Origin: CAZLCC01 sp964558365
Lineage (GTDB): Bacteria; Patescibacteriota; Saccharimonadia; Saccharimonadales; Saccharimonadaceae
Length of the DNA: 64,000 nt
Direction of reading: 5' to 3'
Assembly: GCA_964558365.1 (NCBI GenBank)
Contig: CAZLCC010000010.1
Location: forward strand, 1 to 64,000
Position numbers and translations under genes: made by a program
Shown: in pieces, positions 17,131-25,727 of the stretch
Numbering within the stretch: the first letter of the stretch is position 1
How the letters are laid out: every line of letters begins with the position of its first letter
The notes under the pieces: model-generated
Database searches by the model: none
Told to the model about the DNA's origin: nothing
The model's input: only the letters and a program-made list of their open reading frames with translations

Positions 17131-17661
17131 ATGGCTGATTTTAATAAAGTTTTAAAACCTGGTGATTATGAAAATGGCGTAGTGAATACGGTTGTTGAAA
17201 TTCCTGAAGGCTCGATGCTGAAAGTTGAATGGGACCGCGAACGAGCAGTTTTTATGCTTGATCGTGTTGAGCCAAGTATTTTTGCAAAACCAGTTAACTA
17301 TGGGTTTATTCCACAAACACTTGATGAAGACGGCGACGAGCTCGATACACTTGTGGTATGCGATGAGCCGATTCAAACTGGCGTGTGGCTTGAAGCGAAA
17401 ATCATTGGTGTTTTAAAGTTTGAAGACGACGGCGAAGTGGATGACAAGATTGTTGTCGTTCCGGCAGATGATCGAAATACGGGTAATAACATTGACTCTC
17501 TTGAAGATCTTGGTGATCGCTGGAAGCAAAAAATTGAGCACCACTTTAGCCATTACAAAGACTTGAAGCGCCCGGGCACAACAATTGTAAAAGGTTGGGG
17601 CGATAAAGAAGAAGCAAGGAAAATTATTGCTGAATCTATTGAACGCTGGAATAAGCGCTAA
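17131..17661 (+). CDS. ppa: Inorganic pyrophosphatase
   Basis: The 176-aa family I enzyme has the signature DGDELD at residues 67-72, NYGFIP just before it, and the C-terminal KDLKRPGTT region. It hydrolyses PPi with Mg2+, pulling forward aminoacylation and nucleic acid synthesis. AAAAGGAGA lies 11 bases before the ATG in a leader of about 40 bases from TATAAT at 17080. It is convergent with rel, overlapping by 4 bases. Confidence 0.95.
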   Translation: MADFNKVLKPGDYENGVVNTVVEIPEGSMLKVEWDRERAVFMLDRVEPSIFAKPVNYGFIPQTLDEDGDELDTLVVCDEPIQTGVWLEAKIIGVLKFEDDGEVDDKIVVVPADDRNTGNNIDSLEDLGDRWKQKIEHHFSHYKDLKRPGTTIVKGWGDKEEARKIIAESIERWNKR

Positions 17662-19220
17662 GATCTTTCTTTAGTTTTTTCCTTTGTTTGCTTTTTTTGA
17701 GCAGATTTCTGGCGTAATCGATTGGTTGCGCCAGTTATAATTGTGCTCATTATTCCTTCTTTTTTAAGCTGTGCGCGAAGTTTATTTTTAGCATGAGAAG
17801 TGACAACAAGATCTAGCCAATCCTTTTTTGGCTTTACGAGTCTTCTGGTTGTTACCTCAATCACATCGCCAGCTTTTAGTTTTGTGTCAAAAGAAGCCAT
17901 TTTGCCATTGATCTGAAAACTATACGCATGCTTACCAATATCGCTATGCACAAGATAGGCAAAGTCGAGTGGAAATGCGCCTTCGGGAAGATTGTAAATA
18001 TCACCTTTTGGTGAATAGACAAAAATTCTGTCATCAAAAAGATCAACCTTTAATTGATCGAAGCCAATAGTTTGGTCGCTTTTTAATTTTGAGGCAACCT
18101 CTTGAAGCTCGGTGATCCATTGCAGCTGCGGTGGCAATGCGCTAGCTTGTCGTTTTTTATAATCTTTACTTTCTTTTTGCGCGTGGTAATGAAAGGTGGC
18201 CGCGAGCCCGCGCTCAGCATATTCGTGCATTGCTTTTGTGCGCACCTGAAATTCAACTATTTGCTGATTTGGTGTTAAAACAGTAGTGTGTAGGCTTTGA
18301 TAGCCGTTTGGTTTTGGAGTAGCAACATAATCTTTAATGCGCTGAATCATTGGCTGATACATACTATGCAAAAGCCCAAGCACGCGGTAGCAATCTTCTT
18401 TGTTGTTAACAACAATTCTTAGTGCAATCAAATCATAAATATCATCAATATTGTCGTCTACTTTGGCAAGCTTTTTATGCAGGCTGTAGATACTTTTAAT
18501 CCGTCCATCAAGCGTGTGTGAAATATTCTCAGCATCAAGCAGGTCGTTTACTTCTTGGCGTACAACGGCAAGCTTTCGATGAGATTTTCCTAAGCGATCT
18601 TTAAGAAGTTTTTTAAGCTTTTTATATTCTTTTGGTTTTATATACGAAAAGGCAATTTCTTCAATTTGCATACGAATTCGACCCATACCAAGCCGATCTG
18701 CCATTGGAGCAAAAACCGCAAGAGATTCTCTAGCGATCTTCGTTTGTTTTTCTTTGGGCATATATTTAAGCGTTTGCAAATTGTGCAGCCTATCTGCAAG
18801 TTTAATAATCACCACTCGAATATCTTGCCCAACGGCAATTAGAAGCTTGCTTAAGTTATCGTGCGTTTGGGGCAAATAGCTATGAATATCGCGCATACCA
18901 GAACGAGCTTGCCCAACTTTTGTAACACCATCAACCAAAAAAGCAATAGATTTGCTAAATTCTTTTTCAAGATCTTCAATCGTAACATCAGTATCCTCGG
19001 CGGTATCGTGCAAAACCCCGGCAACAACACTATCAATATCCATTCCCCAGTCAATTAAAATATCTGCCACGTTTAAACAGTGGGTGATATATGGGTCACC
19101 GCTTTTTCGTTTCTGACCTTCATGTGCTTTGGTGGCGAAATCAATCGCTTTTTCAAGCTCAGCTATTTGCTCTTTATGATAGTGCAGTTTGGCATTTTCT
19201 AATAATTGCTGCTTTTTCAT
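17658..19220 (-). CDS. RelA/SpoT-family (p)ppGpp synthetase/hydrolase without ACT domain
   Basis: The start at 19220 is chosen because TATACT on the minus strand ends 9 bases upstream; an open frame to 19292 crosses that promoter. The 520-aa protein has an HD hydrolase domain (H47, H71-D72, LHDTAEDTD), a synthetase domain (about 215-350, with GRIKSIYSLHKKL, DLIALRIVV and PNGYQSLHTTV) and a TGS domain (about 390-455). It ends about 65 residues later without the C-terminal ACT/RRM regulatory domain of full-length Rel (about 740 aa). It should make and degrade (p)ppGpp during starvation. Confidence 0.92.
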   Translation of the reverse strand: MKKQQLLENAKLHYHKEQIAELEKAIDFATKAHEGQKRKSGDPYITHCLNVADILIDWGMDIDSVVAGVLHDTAEDTDVTIEDLEKEFSKSIAFLVDGVTKVGQARSGMRDIHSYLPQTHDNLSKLLIAVGQDIRVVIIKLADRLHNLQTLKYMPKEKQTKIARESLAVFAPMADRLGMGRIRMQIEEIAFSYIKPKEYKKLKKLLKDRLGKSHRKLAVVRQEVNDLLDAENISHTLDGRIKSIYSLHKKLAKVDDNIDDIYDLIALRIVVNNKEDCYRVLGLLHSMYQPMIQRIKDYVATPKPNGYQSLHTTVLTPNQQIVEFQVRTKAMHEYAERGLAATFHYHAQKESKDYKKRQASALPPQLQWITELQEVASKLKSDQTIGFDQLKVDLFDDRIFVYSPKGDIYNLPEGAFPLDFAYLVHSDIGKHAYSFQINGKMASFDTKLKAGDVIEVTTRRLVKPKKDWLDLVVTSHAKNKLRAQLKKEGIMSTIITGATNRLRQKSAQKKQTKEKTKERS

Positions 19221-19337
19221 GTATTCACTAGTATAACAATTAAAATAATTCTCGAGAGTTTTTCTGTTATTTTCTCTATTTTTCGTATACAATATAAGTA
19301 ATTATGCTAACGCTTAATAAAGGGGCAGAATAAAAAT

Positions 19338-20360
19338 ATGGCAAAAAAGAACATAGCAATTAATGGGTTTGGGCGCATTGGCAGAAATGCTTTTAAAATT
19401 GCGTTTGAAAGAAGTGACATTGAAATTGTTGCAATTAACGATTTAACAGATACGAAAACATTGGCGCATCTTTTAAAATATGACACAAATTATGGCATTT
19501 ATGAGCACGATGTAAAACACGATGAAACAAGTATTACGGTAAAAGGTCATAAAATTAAAGTGTTTGCAGAACGCGACCCGGCAAAGCTTCCCTGGAATGG
19601 TTTTGGGGTTGATGTGGTGATTGAATGTACGGGACTTTTTACTGACCCTGAAAAAGCAAAAGTGCACATAACAGAAGCCGGCGCAAAAAAGGTGATTTTA
19701 AGCGCACCAGCAAAGAATGACGATGCTGACACGATTGTTTTAGGGGTAAATGAGGATAAAATCGAAGGTGCTTCAGATGTCATTAGCAACGCGAGCTGCA
19801 CGACGAACTGTATTACTCCTGTTATGGCGGTACTTGAAAGTAATTTTGGCATTGAAAAAGCAATGATGACAACTGTTCATAGCTACACTGCAGATCAGCG
19901 CCTGCAAGATGCTCCGCATAAAGATCCACGTCGCATGCGCGCAGCAGCAGAAAGCATTATTCCAACCAGCACCGGCGCGAGTATTGCGGCGGGCAAAGCG
20001 CTGCCAGCAGTTGATGGTGTGTTTGGTGGGTTGTCTCTTCGTGTGCCTACGCCAGTGGTGAGTATTAGCGATTTTGTAGTGGTAACAAAGCGTGATACTA
20101 CTGTTGATGAAGTGAAGCAGGCATTTAAAAAAGCTGCAAAAGAGCCATTTTATCAGGGAATTTTGGCAGCGACTGAAGAAGAGCTTGTCTCGAGTGATTT
20201 TAAAGGAGACAGCCACAGCGCAACCGTAGACTTGCCTTTAACAAACGTAGTTGGTGGCAATTTGGTAAAAGTTGTTGCGTGGTATGACAACGAATGGGGA
20301 TATAGCAATAGACTTGTTGAACTAACGGCTGATGTTGCAAATAGCCTGGAGAAAAAATGA
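19338..20360 (+). CDS. gap: Glyceraldehyde-3-phosphate dehydrogenase
   Basis: The 340-aa enzyme has the NAD-binding NGFGRIGRNAFK (9-20), the catalytic Cys154 in SNASCTTNC and the general-base His181 in TTVHSYTADQ. It oxidises glyceraldehyde 3-phosphate to 1,3-bisphosphoglycerate. A TACAAT box lies near 19289 and AAAGGGG precedes the ATG. The stop overlaps the rpiB start (ATGA), beginning an eight-gene carbon metabolism run in which overlaps and short gaps indicate one operon. Confidence 0.97.
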   Translation: MAKKNIAINGFGRIGRNAFKIAFERSDIEIVAINDLTDTKTLAHLLKYDTNYGIYEHDVKHDETSITVKGHKIKVFAERDPAKLPWNGFGVDVVIECTGLFTDPEKAKVHITEAGAKKVILSAPAKNDDADTIVLGVNEDKIEGASDVISNASCTTNCITPVMAVLESNFGIEKAMMTTVHSYTADQRLQDAPHKDPRRMRAAAESIIPTSTGASIAAGKALPAVDGVFGGLSLRVPTPVVSISDFVVVTKRDTTVDEVKQAFKKAAKEPFYQGILAATEEELVSSDFKGDSHSATVDLPLTNVVGGNLVKVVAWYDNEWGYSNRLVELTADVANSLEKK

Positions 20361-20809
20361 AAATTTATCTTGGCGCAGACCACCAAGGCTTTCATATGAA
20401 AGAAGACATGGAAAAATATCTTCTTGAAAATAAGTATGATGTTGAAGATGTTGGCGATAAAGTACTTGATAAAGATGACGACTTTCCAGAGTTTGCGCAT
20501 CGCGCGGTAGCAAAAGTGCTTGCCAGCGAAACAGACGATGCAAAAGCGATATTAATCTGTGGCGGCGGACAAGGCATGGCAATGGCGGCGAATCGATTTA
20601 AAGGCATTCGTGCGAGTGTGATATGGGATGCATTTGAAGCTAAGATGACACGAAATGATAATGACAGTAATGTTTTGTGCTTGTCTTCAAGAATTCTGGA
20701 AAACGATGCAAAAGAGTGGCAAGATATAGTTGAGACGTGGCTAAAAACACCATTTGCAAATGCAGATAGATATAAACGTCGCAACCGCCAGATAGATGAA
20801 TTGATATAA
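20357..20809 (+). CDS. rpiB: Ribose-5-phosphate isomerase B family protein
   Basis: The 150-aa protein has the RpiB/LacAB opening LGADHQGFHMK, the anion-hole/active-site stretch CGGGQGMAMAANRFKGIRA (Cys near 72) and the NDSNVLCLSSRI segment. The family interconverts ribose 5-phosphate and ribulose 5-phosphate. The usual CGxGIG is CGGGQG here, a small deviation. Its ATG overlaps the gap stop, so the two are coupled. Genes for Rpe-like and transketolase proteins follow. Confidence 0.9.
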   Translation: MKIYLGADHQGFHMKEDMEKYLLENKYDVEDVGDKVLDKDDDFPEFAHRAVAKVLASETDDAKAILICGGGQGMAMAANRFKGIRASVIWDAFEAKMTRNDNDSNVLCLSSRILENDAKEWQDIVETWLKTPFANADRYKRRNRQIDELI

Positions 20810-20824
20810 AAAGGAGATATGAAA

Positions 20825-21298
20825 ATGGTAAAGAAAACAGCAAAAAAGAAGACAAAGAAAAAGGCAGCAACACCAAAGCATTTATCAATGCATGCGCTGC
20901 TAGACTCACTCAGTTTTAGCGGTACTGTAGGGCGAACGTTACTTGTAACGTTCTTGGCGCTTATTTGTTTTATTTTAGTAGTTTTGCATGTGCAAACAGA
21001 ACCTAGTGGCGAAAGCGGTTTGATCGGCGGCGGACTTCTTTATCTTTCGCTAGCTGTTTTTGGTTTTGCGGTTTTTGATGCAGCATATGTATGGCTACAG
21101 CACCTGCATTCACTTCCGGTTTTACTTGATAGAATTGTTTTATTTCTTGTTGAACTTGGCGCAGTGGCGCTATTCATCATGCCGTTTATTTTAGAGATGT
21201 CGCTTAACCAACTTTACGTAAATGTATGGTTGCCGCTTGGTATGGCACTTGTGCTGCTTGTGCGATATATAACAGGAGTACTTTTTTCAAAGGAATAA
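20825..21298 (+). CDS. Four-helix membrane protein inside the sugar-phosphate operon
   Basis: The second ATG (20825) is preferred because the AAGGAG site is 8 bases from it and only 2 from the first ATG at 20819. The product is about 157 aa, with a very Lys-rich N-terminus and four hydrophobic helices. No family was recognised. It sits between rpiB and the Rpe-like gene with gaps of 15 and 3 bases, so it is co-expressed. A transporter role is not supported by its size. Confidence 0.65.
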   Translation: MVKKTAKKKTKKKAATPKHLSMHALLDSLSFSGTVGRTLLVTFLALICFILVVLHVQTEPSGESGLIGGGLLYLSLAVFGFAVFDAAYVWLQHLHSLPVLLDRIVLFLVELGAVALFIMPFILEMSLNQLYVNVWLPLGMALVLLVRYITGVLFSKE

Positions 21299-21301
21299 CA
21301 G

Positions 21302-21937
21302 ATGAGTATAATTTGCCCTACAATTTTGGCAAGTGACTTGGCTTCTTTTCAAGAGCAAGCTCAGCGTCTTCAGCCATTTGCTTCTCGGGTGCAGATTGAT
21401 CTTGCAGATGGAGATTTTGCGCCAACACAAACAATCGGTCCGGCAGAAGTTCGCTGGCCTGAAAATTGGGCAGTTGATATTCATCTTATGTATCGTCGTC
21501 CAATCGAGCAGCTTGAAGCGCTTGCAAGCTTAGCGCCGCAACGAGTGATTATTCATGCAGAGGCCGAAGGCGATTTGTTAGGAGCTGTTCAATATTTGCA
21601 AAAAGTTGGTATTAAAACTGGAATTGCATTGCTTAGGAGTACGGTGCCAGAAAGCGTGCGGGAGCTTATTATGGCGGTTGATCACGTATTAGTTTTTAGT
21701 GGTGATCTTGGAAAATATGGTGGCAAAGCAAATCTTCTACAGCTTGAAAAGGTGAGAATTGTTAAAAAAATGAAGCCAGAACTTGAAATTGGCTGGGACG
21801 GCGGTGCGAATTTAGATAATGTGTATACGTTGGCGCTTGGTGGTGTTGACGTAATAAATGTTGGTGGCGCAATAGCAAATTCGAAAAATCCTGCCGGCAC
21901 TTTTGCACAACTTAGTGAAGAGATAAAACCGAGGTAA
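21302..21937 (+). CDS. Divergent ribulose-phosphate 3-epimerase-like protein
   Basis: The 211-aa TIM barrel follows the Rpe plan: CPTILASDLASF at the start, QIDLADGDFAPT replacing HVDVMDGxFVPN, DIHLMYRRP matching HLMV-x-P, then GWDGGANLDN matching the DGGI phosphate site and DVINVGGAI at the end. Several metal-binding His residues of canonical Rpe are replaced (for example Gln for the first His of HxD), so catalysis should not be assumed. Its place between rpiB and transketolase favours an epimerase role. Confidence 0.8.
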   Translation: MSIICPTILASDLASFQEQAQRLQPFASRVQIDLADGDFAPTQTIGPAEVRWPENWAVDIHLMYRRPIEQLEALASLAPQRVIIHAEAEGDLLGAVQYLQKVGIKTGIALLRSTVPESVRELIMAVDHVLVFSGDLGKYGGKANLLQLEKVRIVKKMKPELEIGWDGGANLDNVYTLALGGVDVINVGGAIANSKNPAGTFAQLSEEIKPR

Positions 21938-21945
21938 TAGAAAAA

Positions 21946-22806
21946 ATGAGTGGGCAATTATCAATTAGTCAGATTGAAAAAAAAGCGAATACTATTCGTC
22001 AAGATATTATAAAAATGCTTGAGCATGCGGGGAGCGGACATAGTGCAGGGCCACTTGGACTAAGCGATATTTTTGCCGCGCTTTATTTTAATATTCTTAA
22101 ATATGACCCTAAAAAACCAAACTGGAATGAGCGAGACATCCTGCTTTTAAGTAACGGGCATTGCGTGCCTGTGCAATATGCAGCCATGGCAGAAGCGGGT
22201 TATTTTGAAAAAGAGGAACTGATGACGCTTCGCAAGCTTGGCTCGCGCTTGCAGGGGCATCCTGAAAGAACAAAGCTACCAGGAATTGAAACTACTAGCG
22301 GACCGCTTGGATGCGGTTTGAGTCAGGCGGGTGGTATGGCGTATGTTTTGCAGAATATAGATAAAATTAAAAATCGTTGGGTGTATGTGGTTATGGGCGA
22401 TGGTGAGCTTGATGAGGGTAATATTTGGGAAGCTGCGATGTTTGCTGGAAAGAATAAACTACATAACATCATTGGTATTGTTGATAGAAATAATATTCAG
22501 ATTGATGGCAATACAGAAGACGTAATGCCACTTGAGAACTTAAAAGATAAATGGGAATCGTTTGGGTGGCATGTGCAAGAAATAGACGGGCATAATGTTG
22601 AAAGTATTATTGACGCAGCAAGTATGGCGCGGGCGATTGTTGAAAAACCAAGCGTTATTATTGCGCACACAATTCCGGGCAAGGGTGTTGATTTTATGGA
22701 ATATGATTATCATTGGCACGGTGCTCCGCCAAATAGCGACCAAGCCAAAGAAGCGCTGAAGAAACTACGCAGCTTGAATGGAAAGATAGTAGGTGAACAT
22801 GAGTGA
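21946..22806 (+). CDS. Transketolase, N-terminal (TPP-binding) subunit
   Basis: The 286-aa protein covers only the pyrophosphate-binding half of transketolase. It shows GHSAGPLGLSDIFAALYF, SNGHCVP, GPLGCGLSQAGGMAY and the TPP motif beginning GDGELDEGNIWEA and ending at IVDRNN. Split transketolases are common in archaea and CPR. It overlaps the second subunit by 8 bases, consistent with stoichiometric assembly of the two halves. Confidence 0.94.
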   Translation: MSGQLSISQIEKKANTIRQDIIKMLEHAGSGHSAGPLGLSDIFAALYFNILKYDPKKPNWNERDILLLSNGHCVPVQYAAMAEAGYFEKEELMTLRKLGSRLQGHPERTKLPGIETTSGPLGCGLSQAGGMAYVLQNIDKIKNRWVYVVMGDGELDEGNIWEAAMFAGKNKLHNIIGIVDRNNIQIDGNTEDVMPLENLKDKWESFGWHVQEIDGHNVESIIDAASMARAIVEKPSVIIAHTIPGKGVDFMEYDYHWHGAPPNSDQAKEALKKLRSLNGKIVGEHE

Positions 22807-23788
22807 TTTTCATTTAAATCCAGATTTGTTTGAAGAAAGTGTAAAGCAAGAGCCAATCCGAAAAGGGTTTGGACGTGGCTTGCTAGAGGCCGGAAAAAAA
22901 GATGAAAATATTGTGGCTTTGTGCGCTGACCTTACAGACTCTACGCAGATGAGCCTGTTTAGAGATGAATTTCCGCAGCGTTTCGTTGAAATTGGCGTAG
23001 CTGAGCAAAATCTTGTAACCGTTGCCAGCGGTATGGCGGCGATGGGTAAAATTCCATTTACGAGTAGTTATGCAGCCTTTAGCCCAGGAAGGAATTGGGA
23101 ACAAATTCGCACGACGATTGCACTGAATGATCAGCCGGTAAAAATTGTTGGCTCGCATGCGGGCATAAGTGTTGGACCTGATGGTGCAACACACCAAATG
23201 CTTGAAGATATTGCTTTGATGCGTGCGCTGCCAAACATGATGGTAATTGCACCTGGCGATAGCGTTGAGGCTGAAAAAGCGACGCTTGCTATTGCGGCAA
23301 GTGGAAAGCCAGCATATCTGCGGCTTGCACGCGAAAAAACACCGATTTTTAGCACTGAAAAATCTCCCTTTAGCTTAACAAAGGCGTATCTTTTACGAGA
23401 AGGGCGAGATGTTACGATGCTCGGCACGGGCACGATGACATATCAGCTGCTTGTTGCGGCGAGAATCCTCGCAGGCTATGGTGTTGAAGCAGAGGTTGTG
23501 CATGTTCCGGTTATTAAACCACTAGATGAGCAGACAATTTTAACAAGCGTTGCTAAAACAAGAAGAGTCGTGACAGCAGAAGAAGCGCAAATTAACGGTG
23601 GTTTTGGTGGTGCAATTGCAGAGCTATTGAGTGAGAGGCTGCCATCACCACTAAAGCGCATTGGCATGCAGGATCATTTTGGCGAATCTGGAAAGCCTGA
23701 TGAATTATTAAAACAGTTCGGGCTAACTGGGGCATTAATTGCACCGGTAACACATGAGTTTGTATTGGCGCATAAAAGACCAAAATAA
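22799..23788 (+). CDS. Transketolase, C-terminal subunit
   Basis: The 329-aa protein has the pyrimidine-binding half: AVEQ-type FVEIGVAEQNLVTVASGMA carrying the catalytic Glu, SHAGISVGPDGATHQMLEDIALMRALPNM, then the C-terminal domain with EEAQINGGFGGAIAELL. The ATG at 22799 is preferred over a GTG at 22793. With the preceding subunit it transfers two-carbon ketol units in the non-oxidative pentose phosphate pathway. Confidence 0.94.
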   Translation: MSDFHLNPDLFEESVKQEPIRKGFGRGLLEAGKKDENIVALCADLTDSTQMSLFRDEFPQRFVEIGVAEQNLVTVASGMAAMGKIPFTSSYAAFSPGRNWEQIRTTIALNDQPVKIVGSHAGISVGPDGATHQMLEDIALMRALPNMMVIAPGDSVEAEKATLAIAASGKPAYLRLAREKTPIFSTEKSPFSLTKAYLLREGRDVTMLGTGTMTYQLLVAARILAGYGVEAEVVHVPVIKPLDEQTILTSVAKTRRVVTAEEAQINGGFGGAIAELLSERLPSPLKRIGMQDHFGESGKPDELLKQFGLTGALIAPVTHEFVLAHKRPK

Positions 23789-23800
23789 AAAGGAGGAAAC

Positions 23801-24712
23801 ATGGGACTATCTATTAGTGAAATTAGAGAAAATACACTGCGAGCGCGCCACTTAATGCAGCGCTCTCGGCAGCAGAAGTTTGCTGTTGGTGCGTTTAATA
23901 TTGATAATCAAGAAACGCTAATTGCAGTTGCGTTGGCGGCGCAGGCAAAAAATTCACCTGTTCTTGTGGAGCTAAGTCACGGAGAAGTAAAAGCTTTGGG
24001 GCTCCAAAATGTTCGCGATATGGTCGATAACTATAGCAAAGAATATGGTGTTGAGATGTACATTAATCTTGATCACAGCCCAACCGTCGAAGATGCCAAG
24101 CGAGCAATTGATGTTGGATATGAGTTTATCCATATAGATATATCTCAGGCAAATCACGATGCAACAGATGACGAAATTGTTGAAAAAACCAAAGAAGTTG
24201 TTGAATATGCAAAGTTCACGGGAGCATTAGTTGAAAGTGAGCCGCACTATTTTGGTGGTAGCAGTAACGTGCATACTGAAACAATAAACTACGAAGAAAT
24301 TAAAAAAACATTTTCAACGCCAGAGGATTCAAAAGAGTTTGTGCAAAAAACAGGCATTGATACATTTGCGGCAGCTGTCGGAAATCTACATGGTAAATAT
24401 CCGGTGCCAAAACAACTAGACCTAGAATTACTCGCAGAGATTCGAGGAGCAATTGACTGCCAGATCAGTCTTCATGGCGGCAGTGGAACGCCACTAGAAT
24501 ATTTTGAAAAAGCAGCTAAAATTGGCGTAAGTAAAATCAATATTAATAGTGATATGCGTTTTGTATTCAGAAAAACTTTAGAAAAAGTTTTGGCAGAAAA
24601 TCCAAATGAATATGCAGTAGTTAAGTTAATGCCAGAAGTTTATAAAGCAGTTCAGGCTGTGGTAGAAGAAAAAATTGAGGCATTTGGCAGTGCGGGAAAG
24701 GCAGTTATTTAG
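23801..24712 (+). CDS. fba: Class II fructose-bisphosphate aldolase
   Basis: The 303-aa zinc-dependent aldolase has FAVGAFNIDNQET near the start, the catalytic D91-H92 in YINLDHSPTVED, the second zinc ligand Glu in VESEPHYFGG, AAAVGNLHGKYP, and the phosphate site SLHGGSGTP followed by KININSDMR. It cleaves fructose 1,6-bisphosphate (a tagatose bisphosphate role is possible in this superfamily). AAAGGAGG stands before the ATG. The next gene starts directly after its stop. Confidence 0.93.
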   Translation: MGLSISEIRENTLRARHLMQRSRQQKFAVGAFNIDNQETLIAVALAAQAKNSPVLVELSHGEVKALGLQNVRDMVDNYSKEYGVEMYINLDHSPTVEDAKRAIDVGYEFIHIDISQANHDATDDEIVEKTKEVVEYAKFTGALVESEPHYFGGSSNVHTETINYEEIKKTFSTPEDSKEFVQKTGIDTFAAAVGNLHGKYPVPKQLDLELLAEIRGAIDCQISLHGGSGTPLEYFEKAAKIGVSKININSDMRFVFRKTLEKVLAENPNEYAVVKLMPEVYKAVQAVVEEKIEAFGSAGKAVI

Positions 24713-25687
24713 ATGAGTAATCAGCCAATTATGCTTGCAATTGGCTCGGCTGTGCAAGATGTATTTTTAAGTAATAGCGATGCATTTAAGCCAGTGTGTG
24801 TTAATCCGGGTGAATGTTTTGAACAGTTGCCGCTTGGCGCAAAGGCGGATGTGAATAATATTGAATTTAGCACTGGCGGTGGGGCAACTAACGCTGCGGT
24901 TACGTTTGCTCGGCAGGGCTTAGAGAGCATTTTTATGGGAACAGTAGGTCGTGACCCTGCTGGCGAGGCGGTACTAGCCGATCTTGATAAAGAAGGGATT
25001 AACACGGCTCATCTTTCTTATTCAGAAAAGTATAATACAGGCTATTCAACATTGCTTCTTGCACCAAATGGTGAGCGTACGATTTTAACTTATAGGGGCG
25101 CCTCAACGCATTACGATGTAAATAATTTTAACCTTAGTGAATTAACGCATGTTGATTGGCTGTATGTTTCAAGCATGGCAGGCTCGATGGAAGTTTTAAC
25201 AGCTATTTTCGAGCAAGCAAAAACCATGAACGTTAGCGTTGCCTTTAACCCAGGGAAGGGCGAATTAAAAGAATCTCAAAAATTAAAATCTTTGCTTGAG
25301 GATGTTGATGTGTTGTTGCTTAATAAAGAGGAGCTGCAGTCTATTGTTGAAGGACAGACACTTGAAGAGCTCGTGCGTCATGCACGTCATTATTGCTCAG
25401 TTGTTATTGGCTCAGACGGACCCAATGGAGTGGTTGCGACAGATGGCAAAGAGGTTGTTTCGGCTGGTATGTATGAAGATGTGCCAGTTGTTGATAGAAC
25501 AGGAGCTGGCGATGCATTTGGCTCGGGTTTTGTGAGTCAGTGGGCGCAGGGCAAAACTTTGCAAGAATCAATTATTTTTGCCAGTGCTAATTCTACATCA
25601 GTTGTTTCATATATTGGCGCTAAAACAGGTATTTTACAGCAAGGTGTTGATCTTCATGATATGCCAATTGAGTCAAAACCATTTTAA
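24713..25687 (+). CDS. PfkB-family sugar kinase
   Basis: The 324-aa ribokinase-fold protein has the N-terminal GGGATNAAVTFARQG sugar-binding motif and the C-terminal DRTGAGDAFGSGF with catalytic D267. Substrates of the family include ribose, fructose, adenosine and fructose 6-phosphate. Its ATG abuts the fba stop, so it may supply the phosphofructokinase step that many CPR genomes appear to lack; this is a hypothesis from position only. It ends the tightly packed carbon-metabolism run. Confidence 0.88.
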   Translation: MSNQPIMLAIGSAVQDVFLSNSDAFKPVCVNPGECFEQLPLGAKADVNNIEFSTGGGATNAAVTFARQGLESIFMGTVGRDPAGEAVLADLDKEGINTAHLSYSEKYNTGYSTLLLAPNGERTILTYRGASTHYDVNNFNLSELTHVDWLYVSSMAGSMEVLTAIFEQAKTMNVSVAFNPGKGELKESQKLKSLLEDVDVLLLNKEELQSIVEGQTLEELVRHARHYCSVVIGSDGPNGVVATDGKEVVSAGMYEDVPVVDRTGAGDAFGSGFVSQWAQGKTLQESIIFASANSTSVVSYIGAKTGILQQGVDLHDMPIESKPF

Positions 25688-25727
25688 CGGTATACTTTAG
25701 TAAAACATAAGCAGGATATAATACAGG

